From: an uncultured Polaribacter sp.
GTDB taxonomy: Bacteria > Bacteroidota > Bacteroidia > Flavobacteriales > Flavobacteriaceae
NCBI RefSeq assembly: GCF_947501385.1
Contig: NZ_CANMVP010000007.1
Coordinates: 62,001-126,000 of the forward strand
Direction: 5' to 3'
Length of the DNA: 64,000 bases
Position 1 is the stretch's first letter. Each line of letters starts with the position of its first letter. Made by a program: the position numbers and the translations under genes. The notes beneath the pieces are model-generated. The model was not told the origin of the DNA. It did no database searches and was given only the letters and a program-made list of their open reading frames with translations. Below, piece after piece: positions 45,117 to 53,663 of the stretch.

Positions 45117-45536
45117 TTATTGATCAATAATTACATGTTGTAAATATTCGAACATTCGAGATTTTAGAGCACTGTTCTCTAAATGAAAATGATGAATTCT
45201 AAATTCCAAATCATCAATTTCTTTGATAAAGAAATTATCGCATAACAAATCATCGCATTCCACTTTTTTATCAATTTGAAATAGTTGCATGCCTATCTCA
45301 TTTAATAATATCTGATTATTCGCTACTGTTTTTTTTAGCTCAACCTTAAACCCTTCTAATATTTCGAATAGATTGCGTTTTTGAGATTTATAAATGGGCG
45401 CATTTAAAAGCTTTTTGTAAAATTCATGTTCGATAATTAAATTTCGAAGGACTTCTCTTTGGTTTATGAGATTGTACTTTAGCTCTTCAATGGTTTTGTC
45501 TGTATTAAAACTTTTATATTTTATTTTAGCTTCCAT
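45117..45536 (-). CDS. Small helical protein, unknown
   Basis: A 139-residue cytoplasmic protein predicted to be nearly all helix, with coiled-coil-like stretches (TIEELKYNLINQREVLRNL, KVELKKTVANNQILLNEIGM). No family is recognised. It lies 14 bp after the beta-CASP nuclease and so belongs to that operon. Its layout resembles that of the gene at 44044. The two Cys in VECDDLLCDN could be functional but this is not shown. Confidence 0.6.
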   Translation of the reverse strand: MEAKIKYKSFNTDKTIEELKYNLINQREVLRNLIIEHEFYKKLLNAPIYKSQKRNLFEILEGFKVELKKTVANNQILLNEIGMQLFQIDKKVECDDLLCDNFFIKEIDDLEFRIHHFHLENSALKSRMFEYLQHVIIDQ

Positions 45537-45550
45537 AAGAATCGTTTTTA

Positions 45551-46924
45551 TTATATCATAATTTCATCTATATCATTCAATTTTGGAATGCTAACATTCC
45601 AATGGTAGGTGTTTTTAATTTTTACACGAAAAGCATCTAATGCCGTAGGTTCTCCATGAATTAAGTAGACTTTTTCTGGAATATTCTTAATTGAACTCAT
45701 CCAATTTAACAGCTCTTTTTGATCTGCATGTGCAGACAAACTTTCAATGGTTTTTATGGAAGCTTTTACAGGATAATATTTTCCATAAAAGCGAATCTCA
45801 TGTGCGCCTTCTTGCAATTGTCTTCCTCTTGTACCTTCCGCTTGATACCCCACTAACAATACAGTTGTAGTTGGTACGTCTATGAGTTGTTGCAAATAGG
45901 TAAGAACTCTTCCACCAGTAACCATACCGCTTCCAGCAATGATAATTTTAGATCTTTTGTCGTCAATAGTTTCCCAAGTTTCTCTGTAAGATTGAATAAT
46001 ATGTATGTGATTACACATAGCATTGTATTCGGCATCTGGAAGTTTATGCCATTTAGAAAAGCGTTTAAAAACGGCTAAAACATTATTTCCCATTGGGCTA
46101 TCAACAAAAATAGGAATGTTCGGAATTTTATTGTTTTTATGCAATTTCCAAAGAACGTACATCAGCGTTTGTAAACGCTCTACTGCAAAACTTGGAATGA
46201 TGAGATTGCCATTCTTATGAATTACGTTGGTAATGATGTTTGTGAAACGCTCTTCAATATTTTCTTTTGGATGTAATTTGTTACCATAGGTACTTTCTAT
46301 AAATAGAAAATCTGCCCATGCTGGTTTTTTAGGAGGGTCTAAAAGGTAATCATTAGTTCTACCGATGTCTCCAGAAAATACAAATCGTTTCTTATAAAGA
46401 TCTAATTCGATAAAAGTGGCACCAATAATATGACCATTATATTGAAAGCGATAAGAGATGTTGTTAGTGAATGAAACCCATGTATCTTCAAGTGCTACTT
46501 TAAAAAAAGTAATAGTTTTTTCTGCCTCTTTTTTTGTGAAAAATGGTTTTGCAGGAGTGTGTTTTGTGTATTTTTCTTTATTTGCTTTTTCTGCTTCTTC
46601 TTCATGAATTTTAGCACTGTCTTTAAGTATAATCTCGGCAATGGCTAATGTAGGTGCGGTGCCAATAATTTTCCCAGAAAAGCCTTGCTTTACCAATCTA
46701 GGCAAGTAACCAACATGATCTAAGTGTCCGTGTGTAAGCAACACAACATCAATTGAAGCTGCAGCAATCGGTAAATCTTTCCAGTTTTTTTCTCTCAATT
46801 CTTTGAGCCCTTGAAAGACACCACAGTCAATTAAGATTCTTTTCTCTGGTAAATCAATTAAAAATTTCGATCCTGTAACCGTACCAGCTGCACCTAAAAA
46901 ATGAATTTTTGCAAGTCGTGTCAT
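45551..46924 (-). CDS. Beta-CASP metallo-beta-lactamase-fold nuclease (CPSF/RNase J-like)
   Basis: A 457-residue protein of the MBL-fold RNA-specificity group. Metal motif HGHLDH at 65-70, a later ESTYGN strand, the beta-CASP block with SAVERLQTLMYVLWK-like helix, the GSGMVTGGRVLTYL segment, and the C-terminal SAHADQKELLNW and YLIHGEPTA motifs (RMMBL). Such proteins cut or trim RNA. It begins 1 bp after the ATP-cone/endonuclease gene ends, so the two are tightly coupled. Presence in a dormancy-like island suggests RNA turnover under stress, which is inference. Confidence 0.9.
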   Translation of the reverse strand: MTRLAKIHFLGAAGTVTGSKFLIDLPEKRILIDCGVFQGLKELREKNWKDLPIAAASIDVVLLTHGHLDHVGYLPRLVKQGFSGKIIGTAPTLAIAEIILKDSAKIHEEEAEKANKEKYTKHTPAKPFFTKKEAEKTITFFKVALEDTWVSFTNNISYRFQYNGHIIGATFIELDLYKKRFVFSGDIGRTNDYLLDPPKKPAWADFLFIESTYGNKLHPKENIEERFTNIITNVIHKNGNLIIPSFAVERLQTLMYVLWKLHKNNKIPNIPIFVDSPMGNNVLAVFKRFSKWHKLPDAEYNAMCNHIHIIQSYRETWETIDDKRSKIIIAGSGMVTGGRVLTYLQQLIDVPTTTVLLVGYQAEGTRGRQLQEGAHEIRFYGKYYPVKASIKTIESLSAHADQKELLNWMSSIKNIPEKVYLIHGEPTALDAFRVKIKNTYHWNVSIPKLNDIDEIMI

Positions 46925-46925
46925 T

Positions 46926-47777
46926 TTAATAACTTTTAGAATTACATAACTGGACTATTTCTTCTAAAATCCTTTTTTTTCTACTATCGGAAATACCTAA
47001 ATGATCTAAATAAAAGGAGTCTCCTATCAATTCTCTGCACAAAACAATTTCTCTACTTAATAAAAATTGTTTTTCTCTATTTGTAAGCAATGTAGAAACT
47101 GTAATTGGATATAGCCCAAGGCGATCTATTCTGTCTTTTAATCCGTCGTTTTCTGGATAATCCCAACTTAATAAATACAAGCCGATACAGTTGCCAAATT
47201 GCATGGCATCTTTAGTAAATCGTGTATTTGTAACCACCCATCCTGGGGTAAGAGCTGTTTTCTTTTTGGCATCTTTATTCCAATGCGTTTTTATATCTTG
47301 ATAGCGTGAGTTTATATACAGCGGAACTTTTACATTGCAATTAAACCCTTGTTCACTATGAAATTTACATTCTATAATAGTCGTTTTATTGTTTTTATGA
47401 GCAATTACATCTACTTCATGAGAAACACAACTTCCTTGGAGAATTTTACCAACTTCAGTGGTATATCCTGAATTTTTTAAAACAGCACTAATAAAATGTT
47501 CAAAAGGAAAACCTGTGGGGCCCAATTCATAAATTGCTTTTTTTAGTTTGTATTTAGATGCTAAATAGCTTTTCTTGTTTTTTAGTAGGGCAAACGCTCT
47601 GTTATAGATTTCTTTTGTAGAGATTCCTTGATAGAGTTCCTCTCGAACTTTAGCTATAATCTGATGAATGGTTTCTTCATCTGCTCCAGTTCTTTTTAAA
47701 GAGTTCCTTAATTTATGTAAGGAAAACTTTACTCTTTTACCAGAAGATTTTACAATTGCTATCTCTTGATTTTCCAT
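46926..47777 (-). CDS. ATP-cone domain fused to a PD-(D/E)XK (Mrr-like) endonuclease domain
   Basis: A 283-residue fusion. Residues ~5-90 are an ATP-cone (IVKSSGKRVKFSLHKLRNSL, VREELYQGISTKEIYNRAF), a nucleotide-sensing module known from ribonucleotide reductases and NrdR. Residues ~100-190 form a restriction-endonuclease-like core: GYTTEVGKILQGSCVSHEVDVIA and TTIIECKFH give the D...ExK catalytic arrangement. The remainder has no recognised domain. ATP-gated nucleic-acid cleavage or sensing is a plausible function but unproven. It heads the operon with the beta-CASP nuclease. Confidence 0.8.
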   Translation of the reverse strand: MENQEIAIVKSSGKRVKFSLHKLRNSLKRTGADEETIHQIIAKVREELYQGISTKEIYNRAFALLKNKKSYLASKYKLKKAIYELGPTGFPFEHFISAVLKNSGYTTEVGKILQGSCVSHEVDVIAHKNNKTTIIECKFHSEQGFNCNVKVPLYINSRYQDIKTHWNKDAKKKTALTPGWVVTNTRFTKDAMQFGNCIGLYLLSWDYPENDGLKDRIDRLGLYPITVSTLLTNREKQFLLSREIVLCRELIGDSFYLDHLGISDSRKKRILEEIVQLCNSKSY

Positions 47778-47872
47778 AATAAAAAACGGTTTAATCGAAA
47801 AGAATTCTTCGAGATTTTGCTTCGGAGTTTTCTTTAAAATCAGTATTTACTTAATTTTATTTTGTAATACAT

Positions 47873-48274
47873 CTACTTAAAAAAGTCTCTTATTAAAGCA
47901 ATGGTTTGATTTGTTGTCATACTATCTGCATTTTTAACTCCTTTTATTTTTTTGTTCAGATTAGGATAATTTTCTAGCAGTTCTTTGTGGAATTTTTTAT
48001 AGGCTTCTGCAGGACCAAAAAGAACCAATGCATCTGCATCTTTAATTGCTGTTGCAATATTCCTAAAGTAGGATCTCAGTTGATTCTTTTCACGTTCTAA
48101 ATACCTACTATCTTGAACAACATCTTGTGGACCTCCTTTAAATCGAGTTCCAGAACCACCGTGAATACGAAAATTTTCTACTTCTGAAACGATGGTTTCT
48201 AGTGCTTCCTTTCCATTTTCTATGCGAACAATGTGTGCTTTTTCTTTATCTAACCAAACACCAATATTTTTCAT
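47873..48274 (-). CDS. Small eRF1/host-attachment-like protein, possible translation-related factor
   Basis: A 133-residue cytoplasmic protein. KNIGVWLDKEKAHIVRIENG is an N-terminal ribonuclease-H-like strand pair, and DALVLFGPAEAYKKFHKELL plus KKIKGVKNADSMTTNQTIALI resembles domain-2/3 segments of bacterial relatives of archaeo-eukaryotic release factors. A basic/Gly stretch (RIHGGSGTRFKGGPQD) sits between. It follows a USP gene by 12 bp and is thus driven by the regulon box at 49198. In a cluster with a ribosome hibernation factor, a role at the ribosome is attractive but not shown. Confidence 0.65.
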   Translation of the reverse strand: MKNIGVWLDKEKAHIVRIENGKEALETIVSEVENFRIHGGSGTRFKGGPQDVVQDSRYLEREKNQLRSYFRNIATAIKDADALVLFGPAEAYKKFHKELLENYPNLNKKIKGVKNADSMTTNQTIALIRDFFK

Positions 48275-48286
48275 GTTATTATATTT

Positions 48287-49141
48287 TTAGTTTCTTAAAT
48301 CGTGCATTACCAATACGGGAACTTTTGAATTAAAACCAATATCTTTTACCAAAGGTTGGGTTAAAACGCTTCCAAAAAACCAGTGCTTTTTGTTAATAAA
48401 TGCCAACATATCACTATCTCTACTTTCTATAAACACTTTAATTGCGGTTTCTAGTGGATAATTAGATAATTCATGAAAAGAATATGCTACTTCTTCAAAA
48501 ATCTCTTCAAGCATTTGTTTATTTTCTTTTTGGATATTATTCAATTTACTTTCTTCAGAAACATGAAATACTGCAATTTTTGCATCACATTTTTTAGCGA
48601 TGTCTATTAAATTGTTTAGTTCACGTCTTTTATAATGCGTTTTATAGCTGGTTGTAAAAACAATTTCTTTAGGCAAGAAATGTTTTGCTTTTTCTGGAAC
48701 CACAATTACTGGGCAATTTCTAACCTTTTCCATTACAGATATTGCCGTACTTCCATAGGCTGTTTTTCTAGCGTCTGTTGCACCTTTGGTTCCCATAATG
48801 ATTAGTTCTATATCTTTTTTTTCAACAATATTTTTAATAGCTTCTAATGGGTTGTTAAAAACTGAAATGGCTTCAAAATGATGTTTTGGATTGTTGTATT
48901 CCTGAATCTTTAACAGATCAATAATCTTTTTCAACCCATTTTTAGATTTTGCTTTTTCCATTTCGAAGAGCCCACTGCCAGGTTCTAAATTTGTTAAACT
49001 CATCATGATATTTCCTGTAGAAGAAAAAACATTTAAAATATAAAAATCGCAGTTGTCTTTTTTGTAGAGTTCTAAGGCATATTTTATAGCATGCCATGCA
49101 TTTTTTGAAAAATCTGTAGGTAATAATATTTTACGTCTCAC
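48287..49141 (-). CDS. Universal stress protein, tandem UspA domains
   Basis: A 284-residue UspA protein. Domain 1 starts KILLPTDFSKNAWHAIKYAL and has GTKGATDARKTAYGSTA as ATP-type loop; domain 2 begins EIVFTTSYKTHYKRRELNN and has no such loop. It is first gene of a two-gene operon with the release-factor-like gene. The regulon box lies 57 bp upstream of its ATG. Its N-terminal loop region contains an acidic, Met-rich insert (MMSLTNLEPGSGLFEMEKAK) unlike its paralogues. Confidence 0.92.
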   Translation of the reverse strand: MRRKILLPTDFSKNAWHAIKYALELYKKDNCDFYILNVFSSTGNIMMSLTNLEPGSGLFEMEKAKSKNGLKKIIDLLKIQEYNNPKHHFEAISVFNNPLEAIKNIVEKKDIELIIMGTKGATDARKTAYGSTAISVMEKVRNCPVIVVPEKAKHFLPKEIVFTTSYKTHYKRRELNNLIDIAKKCDAKIAVFHVSEESKLNNIQKENKQMLEEIFEEVAYSFHELSNYPLETAIKVFIESRDSDMLAFINKKHWFFGSVLTQPLVKDIGFNSKVPVLVMHDLRN

Positions 49142-49166
49142 GGGATTATTTTTTAACTGTTTACTA

Positions 49167-49209
49167 TAAAATTACTAGAATGCTATAGCTATTGCTATGA
49201 TATATATCA
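49167..49209 (-). promoter_or_regulatory. FNR/CRP-type box and -7 element of the 48287 operon
   Basis: On the - strand: TGATATATATCA (49198-49209), 23 bp, then TAATTTTA (49167-49174), with TAG following. The 49142-49320 gap holds only this promoter. Confidence 0.8.
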
Positions 49210-49320
49210 GCTAATTCCATCAATTACCACATAAAAGAATACTAGTTATTGCGGTAGTTTTGTCTAATCATGTTGGTTTATATATAGAGTTTAAAAAAAC
49301 AAAGAATAGCAATATTTGCT

Positions 49321-50163
49321 TTAACCAAGACTTGGAATTACTAAAAACGGCACTTTAGGATGAAACCCAATTTTTTTAATAATAGGCTCTTTCATCATAT
49401 TTTCTATAAAGTTGTGTTTATAATTTATCATGATAAGAATATCAATATCAAACTCGTCAATAAAGTTGTTAATCGCTATTTCTTTTTTATCATCTCCTTT
49501 TGCCCAATGAAAACTATGCGGATATTCTTCTAAGTAGGCTTTAAGCATAGCGAGATTATAGTTTTGTTTTTCTGATAGATCATGATCCTGACGCGTATGA
49601 ACATGCAATACTTTAATTTTAGATGCATATAAGTCAGAAAAGTGTTTTAAATGTTTCAGTTCATCGTCATAAAAACGATTGTAATCGGTTGGAAATGCAA
49701 GATGCTTTGGGGTAACAAATTCAAACCCATCTGGTATTGCTAATATGGGACAACTTTGTATTCTATTTATCAAAGAAACCGTATTGCTACCAAATAGTAT
49801 TCTACCAACACCAGAACTCCCTTTTGTGCCCATAATAATGAGATCAATATGATGCTTTTCAATTGTTGATGCTATAGAACTTAAAAAGTCGTTAGCGCTA
49901 AATATTGTTTTAAACTCATGTTTAGTATTGCTACTTTCAATTTCAACTTTCTCTTTTAGTGTTTCTAATTCTTGCGCTGCTTCTTTTTTTAATTCATTGA
50001 TATGCGAAGTGGTAATATAGGTTCGAGCATCAGAATTTATAAAAGCCCAAGTATGAAAAAGGTAAAATGTACAAGGTTTATGATGGTATAATCTTATTGC
50101 ATAAAGAATGGCACTCCATGCATTTTCTGAAAAATCTGTGGGTAATAATATGCTACGGTTCAC
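49321..50163 (-). CDS. Universal stress protein, tandem UspA domains
   Basis: A 280-residue UspA protein with ATP-type loop GTKGSSGVGRILFGSNT in domain 1 and domain 2 starting HLAFPTDYNRFYDDE. It is most similar in layout to the 50232 protein: both end in a hydrophobic VPFLVIP strand after a His/Asn-rich loop (INYKHNFIENMMKEP). It is a single-gene unit with its own box 55 bp upstream. Confidence 0.92.
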   Translation of the reverse strand: MNRSILLPTDFSENAWSAILYAIRLYHHKPCTFYLFHTWAFINSDARTYITTSHINELKKEAAQELETLKEKVEIESSNTKHEFKTIFSANDFLSSIASTIEKHHIDLIIMGTKGSSGVGRILFGSNTVSLINRIQSCPILAIPDGFEFVTPKHLAFPTDYNRFYDDELKHLKHFSDLYASKIKVLHVHTRQDHDLSEKQNYNLAMLKAYLEEYPHSFHWAKGDDKKEIAINNFIDEFDIDILIMINYKHNFIENMMKEPIIKKIGFHPKVPFLVIPSLG

Positions 50164-50187
50164 GTGTATTGGCTTAAATATTTACTA

Positions 50188-50230
50188 TAAAATTAATGAA
50201 ATAGTTTAGGAGTTGCTATGATATATATCA
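50188..50230 (-). promoter_or_regulatory. FNR/CRP-type box and -7 element of the 49321 gene
   Basis: On the - strand: TGATATATATCA (50219-50230), 23 bp, then TAATTTTA (50188-50195), followed by TAGTAAA as in the 49167 promoter. The box ends 1 bp from the stop codon of the neighbouring USP gene. Confidence 0.8.
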
Positions 50231-50231
50231 C

Positions 50232-51062
50232 TTATTCTGGAATCACTAAAAAAGGAACTATGGGTCGAAACCCAATACTTTTTATGACAGGTTCTTTGGT
50301 TATTTTTTCAATAAAACTATGAGAATAATGAACCATAGCAAGTATATTTATTTTTTGATCTTTGATAAAATTATTAATGTCTTCAGCTTTTTTTGCATAA
50401 TTGGGCATCCAATAAAAATGATGTTTGTATGCTTTTAAATGGTTCTCTAGTATTTTAAAATTGTAAGCTTGTACTTCATTAAGGTTTTCTTTATTATTGA
50501 GATGAAGAATAGCTATTTCAGAGTTATAGAGCTCTGTTAATCTTTGTATTGGAGTGATTTCTTTTTCTTCATAAAAACGGCTAAAGTCTGTTGCAAAAGC
50601 AATTTTTTTTGGTGCTGTAAAATCAAAATTATTAGGAATGGTTAATATTGGACAAAGTTTCGTATGTTTTATGATTTCAACAGTATTGCTTCCAAAAAAT
50701 AATTCTTTTACGCCACTTGCACCTTTGGTTCCCATAACAACCAATTGTATCTGGTGTTTTTTAATTGCTGATTCGATGGCTTTTTGTAAATCAGAATTGC
50801 TAATCATAATTTCAAAACTATGATTTGCGTTGGCATTTACTCTTTCAACCATTTTTTTTAAATCTAACATGTCTTTTAATGCAGCTTTTCTTATTGCATT
50901 TGAAAGTTTATTCGAAAAATTAGACATCGTAGATGCTTTTACTTTCATTGAATGAAGCAAATAAAATGTACATGATTCATTAGCGTAAAGTTTTAATGCA
51001 TAAATAATGGCATTCCAAGCATTTTCTGAAAAATCTGTAGGTAATAATAGTTTCCTAATCAT
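50232..51062 (-). CDS. Universal stress protein, tandem UspA domains
   Basis: A 276-residue UspA protein: KLLLPTDFSENAWNAIIYAL opens domain 1, GTKGASGVKELFFGSNT is the nucleotide loop, and KIAFATDFSRFYEEKE opens domain 2. Close paralogue of the 49321 protein, probably from local duplication, including the duplicated promoter. A regulon box lies 56 bp upstream (TGACAAATATCA form). Confidence 0.92.
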   Translation of the reverse strand: MIRKLLLPTDFSENAWNAIIYALKLYANESCTFYLLHSMKVKASTMSNFSNKLSNAIRKAALKDMLDLKKMVERVNANANHSFEIMISNSDLQKAIESAIKKHQIQLVVMGTKGASGVKELFFGSNTVEIIKHTKLCPILTIPNNFDFTAPKKIAFATDFSRFYEEKEITPIQRLTELYNSEIAILHLNNKENLNEVQAYNFKILENHLKAYKHHFYWMPNYAKKAEDINNFIKDQKINILAMVHYSHSFIEKITKEPVIKSIGFRPIVPFLVIPE

Positions 51063-51087
51063 CTTGGTTGTTTTAAAATTAATGCTT

Positions 51088-51130
51088 TAAAAATAAGAGG
51101 ATCTAATTTTTTTAACAATGATATTTGTCA
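51088..51130 (-). promoter_or_regulatory. FNR/CRP-type box and -7 element of the 50232 gene
   Basis: On the - strand: TGACAAATATCA (51119-51130), 23 bp, then TATTTTTA (51088-51095). One half-site is TGAC instead of TGAT, as at 41703. Confidence 0.75.
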
Positions 51131-51149
51131 GTTTAGAATTAGTAGACCA

Positions 51150-51992
51150 CTATATTTTAGAAGGAATTACCAAAAAAGGAACATTCAAATGAAAGCCAAT
51201 TTGTTTGATTTTTGATTTAAAAAATAGATTTTCAAAGAACGAATGTTTGTTATTGATCATTACTAATAAATTAATACGCGTTTTTAATTGAAAATTAGCA
51301 ATGGCTTCTGGTACACTTTGGTTACTTATACTATGAAACAAATGTGCTATATGTTTAAAAAATACGACTAGCTTCTGTTTGTTTTTTTCTTGTTTTTCTG
51401 ATAAAGGATACCCGAAAGAAGCGTTTAAAATATGTACTCTTGCATGAAATAGAGAGGTCAATTCTAAAATTGGCTGAATGTGTTTCTCTTGAAAATCAAT
51501 CTCATAATCTGATGGAAATAAGATTTCATGCGGAGCTTCAAAAGAAAAGTCATTCGGAATTGCCAATACTGGACACTTTGCATTTTTAATAATATGAACT
51601 GTATTCGTACCAAACAGTACCTCTTTTAACCCACTAGCACCTTGTGTACCCATGATAATAAAATCGATTACATTTCCCTGGTAAAGTTCTTCTATCTCCA
51701 TTTCTAAAGTATTAAATGACGAAATGGTACTAAATGTGTGGTTCTTATTTTTGAATTCTTTATTAATTTTTGTTAGGAATTTGTCTAACCCTTTTTTTGA
51801 GGTTATTTTCATTGCATCAATTAAGCCTGCTTGTGCAGTTGCAACCTCAAAATACTGAACATCATATACAACAGGTGTATAGACGTTTAATAAATGAAAG
51901 ACACACTTATGAGCTTTAAATAATTGCAGTGCATATTGAATAGCGTTCCAAGAATTATCAGAAAAATCTGTAGGTAGAAGTATATTTTTCAT
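51150..51992 (-). CDS. Universal stress protein, tandem UspA domains
   Basis: A 280-residue UspA protein with NILLPTDFSDNSWNAIQYAL and nucleotide loop GTQGASGLKEVLFGTNT (T in place of the usual S). Domain 2 begins EILFPSDYEIDFQEK. It has no box of its own: it starts 12 bp after the stop of the 52005 USP gene, so they form an operon under the 52913 box. Confidence 0.92.
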   Translation of the reverse strand: MKNILLPTDFSDNSWNAIQYALQLFKAHKCVFHLLNVYTPVVYDVQYFEVATAQAGLIDAMKITSKKGLDKFLTKINKEFKNKNHTFSTISSFNTLEMEIEELYQGNVIDFIIMGTQGASGLKEVLFGTNTVHIIKNAKCPVLAIPNDFSFEAPHEILFPSDYEIDFQEKHIQPILELTSLFHARVHILNASFGYPLSEKQEKNKQKLVVFFKHIAHLFHSISNQSVPEAIANFQLKTRINLLVMINNKHSFFENLFFKSKIKQIGFHLNVPFLVIPSKI

Positions 51993-52004
51993 CGGTTTAA
52001 TTTT

Positions 52005-52856
52005 TTATGAGTTTCGTCTTATATTTTGCAATACTAAAAAAGGGATGGTTATGGTTAAACCAATCTTATTGATTGTATCTTGAAATAAAATATTTTCTAG
52101 AAAAGAATGTCTCCTGTTAATCATTACCAGTAGATCTGGAGTATGGTTTTTTATATAAGAATTAATTGTTTTTACAACATTTTTACCATCGATTGTAATA
52201 AAAGAGGTGTTCTTAGTGTTAAAGTTTTCTTCGATAAAGTGTTTATTTTTTTCTTCTCTTAAAGATAGTTTTTTCATTTCAGAAACATACAAAACAGCTA
52301 TTTGTGATTGATAGCCTGAAATGAGTTCGCTTAAAAAAAGCAGTTCTCTTTTTTGATAAGGCATTGAAAAGTCTGTAGAGAAAACCACCTTTTTAGGTGC
52401 TGTGTATTCATAATCTTGTGGAATTACCAATACAGGGCATTTTACATATTTTAAAACCTGTAATGTATGGCTACCAAAGGTTAATTTTTTATCATTGGTT
52501 TTTCCTCGAGTACCCATAACAATAATATCAATGTCTCTTTCTTCTACAATTTTATCTACTTCATCTACCAAAATATTGTCGGCAGATATAATCTTATAAT
52601 TATGTTTCGGGTTAGGTGCGTGCTGTTTAATTTGCTTTAATACTTTTCTTAATTGTACTAGAGAGTTTTGGTTGGCGGTTTTAGCAACTTCACTAAAAGT
52701 CTCTTTGGTTACTAAAATACCACTTTCATAAATATCTTGTTGATAAGCGTGCAAAATATAAAACCTACAAAAGTCATTTTCGAATAGCTTTGCAGCATAC
52801 CTTATGGCATTCATAGCAGTCTGTGAAAAATCTGTAGGAAGCACTATTTTTTTCAT
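52005..52856 (-). CDS. Universal stress protein, tandem UspA domains (divergent nucleotide loop)
   Basis: A 283-residue UspA protein, first gene of a USP pair. KIVLPTDFSQTAMNAIRYAA opens domain 1. The loop GTRGKTNDKKLTFGSHT keeps the Gly spacing but has lost the usual A/S-S-G-x-K/E-E composition, so nucleotide preference may differ. Domain 2 begins KVVFSTDFSMPYQKREL. The regulon box is 57 bp upstream of the ATG. Confidence 0.92.
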   Translation of the reverse strand: MKKIVLPTDFSQTAMNAIRYAAKLFENDFCRFYILHAYQQDIYESGILVTKETFSEVAKTANQNSLVQLRKVLKQIKQHAPNPKHNYKIISADNILVDEVDKIVEERDIDIIVMGTRGKTNDKKLTFGSHTLQVLKYVKCPVLVIPQDYEYTAPKKVVFSTDFSMPYQKRELLFLSELISGYQSQIAVLYVSEMKKLSLREEKNKHFIEENFNTKNTSFITIDGKNVVKTINSYIKNHTPDLLVMINRRHSFLENILFQDTINKIGLTITIPFLVLQNIRRNS

Positions 52857-52881
52857 GGTGAAATTTATTTTAAGTGATACC

Positions 52882-52924
52882 TAAAATTACATTTCAAACC
52901 AGCAATGAACAATGATATTTATCA
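52882..52924 (-). promoter_or_regulatory. FNR/CRP-type box and -7 element of the 52005-51150 operon
   Basis: On the - strand: TGATAAATATCA (52913-52924), 23 bp, then TAATTTTA (52882-52889). Confidence 0.8.
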
Positions 52925-52940
52925 GTTTAAAAAGAAAATA

Positions 52941-53243
52941 TTATAAATAGGGCTTTACTATACCTTTTCTCTTTTTCAATTGCTTTTCGAGATCACTTAT
53001 GGTATTTTTAACGGCAAGTTCATAATTTTTTTCATTAGAAGAAGCAAACAGTCTTGATCCAGAAAGGCGTATTTCTATCTCGCAAATTTTGCCATTTCCT
53101 TTCGGGTCTTTTTCTTTTTTTAAAAATACATTTACAGCTATAATGGTGTTGTAAATGGTAAACAATCTTTGCAGTTTTTTAATGGTATACGCCTCCATGG
53201 TTTCACTTGTAGGCATATTTACAAATTGAATGTTTGTTTTCAT
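52941..53243 (-). CDS. hpf: Ribosome hibernation-promoting factor (HPF/RaiA family)
   Basis: A 100-residue short HPF. INIQFVNMPTSETMEAYTIKKLQRL-type opening (first strand and helix), the conserved basic strand IRLSGSRLFASSNEKNYELAV, and a C-terminal DLEKQLKKRKG helix. It binds the 30S subunit and inactivates ribosomes in stationary phase. The ATG at 53243 was chosen over an in-frame start 45 bp upstream because it aligns with the family start. No regulon box with correct spacing was found upstream; instead a terminator-like hairpin lies at 53300-53327, so it probably has a separate promoter. Confidence 0.9.
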   Translation of the reverse strand: MKTNIQFVNMPTSETMEAYTIKKLQRLFTIYNTIIAVNVFLKKEKDPKGNGKICEIEIRLSGSRLFASSNEKNYELAVKNTISDLEKQLKKRKGIVKPYL

Positions 53244-53299
53244 TAGAGTACATTTTAGATGAATAGTAAAAGAGAAAATGATTTTCAAATTAATTAGAT

Positions 53300-53327
53300 A
53301 AAAAAATGGGGAGTTTTAACTCCCCAT
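53300..53327 (-). terminator. Terminator hairpin reading - strand, upstream of hpf
   Basis: ATGGGGAGTT pairs exactly with AACTCCCCAT, and on the - strand is followed by seven T. It would end transcripts coming from the 53.3-53.85 kb region before hpf. Confidence 0.7.
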
Positions 53328-53448
53328 AGCAGAAGATTTTTAAAATTATTAGAAAACAGTAACGTTTTATAATAGCTAAAATATCTTCACAACCTCCTAA
53401 ACTATCGTATAGATAATTATAGGCATATTTTTAATTAATTGCTGTTTT

Positions 53449-53476
53449 AAAAAAACAGGAAGCCGAAACTTCCTGT
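53449..53476 (-). terminator. Terminator hairpin, second copy of ACAGGAAG stem
   Basis: ACAGGAAG and CTTCCTGT around CCGAAA; seven T follow on the - strand. Stem and loop are identical to the hairpin at 53636-53663, 185 bp away, which indicates duplication. Confidence 0.75.
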
Positions 53477-53635
53477 CTTCTGAAGTTATTCAATTTTATA
53501 GTTAACTTTCTAGTAATTTTAATCTTTCTAATTATTGCTAACAAGAACTCCTAAAAACCCCCTTACGGTTAACTGATAATTTTGAGACTTCATAACAGAT
53601 AATACATTTTACAATGCAAAATCTGTGTCTTGTAT

Positions 53636-53663
53636 AAAAACAGGAAGCCGAAACTTCCTGTTT
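53636..53663 (-). terminator. Terminator hairpin, first copy of ACAGGAAG stem
   Basis: AAACAGGAAG pairs with CTTCCTGTTT around CCGAAA; five T follow on the - strand. It would end a transcript of ~210 nt starting at the 53856 promoter. Confidence 0.75.

Noticed and set aside
53244..53299. Regulon box in front of hpf
   Set aside because: No TGAY-N2-ATATCA is found at a 23-bp distance from any -7-like string; co-regulation of hpf with the island is not supported by the sequence.
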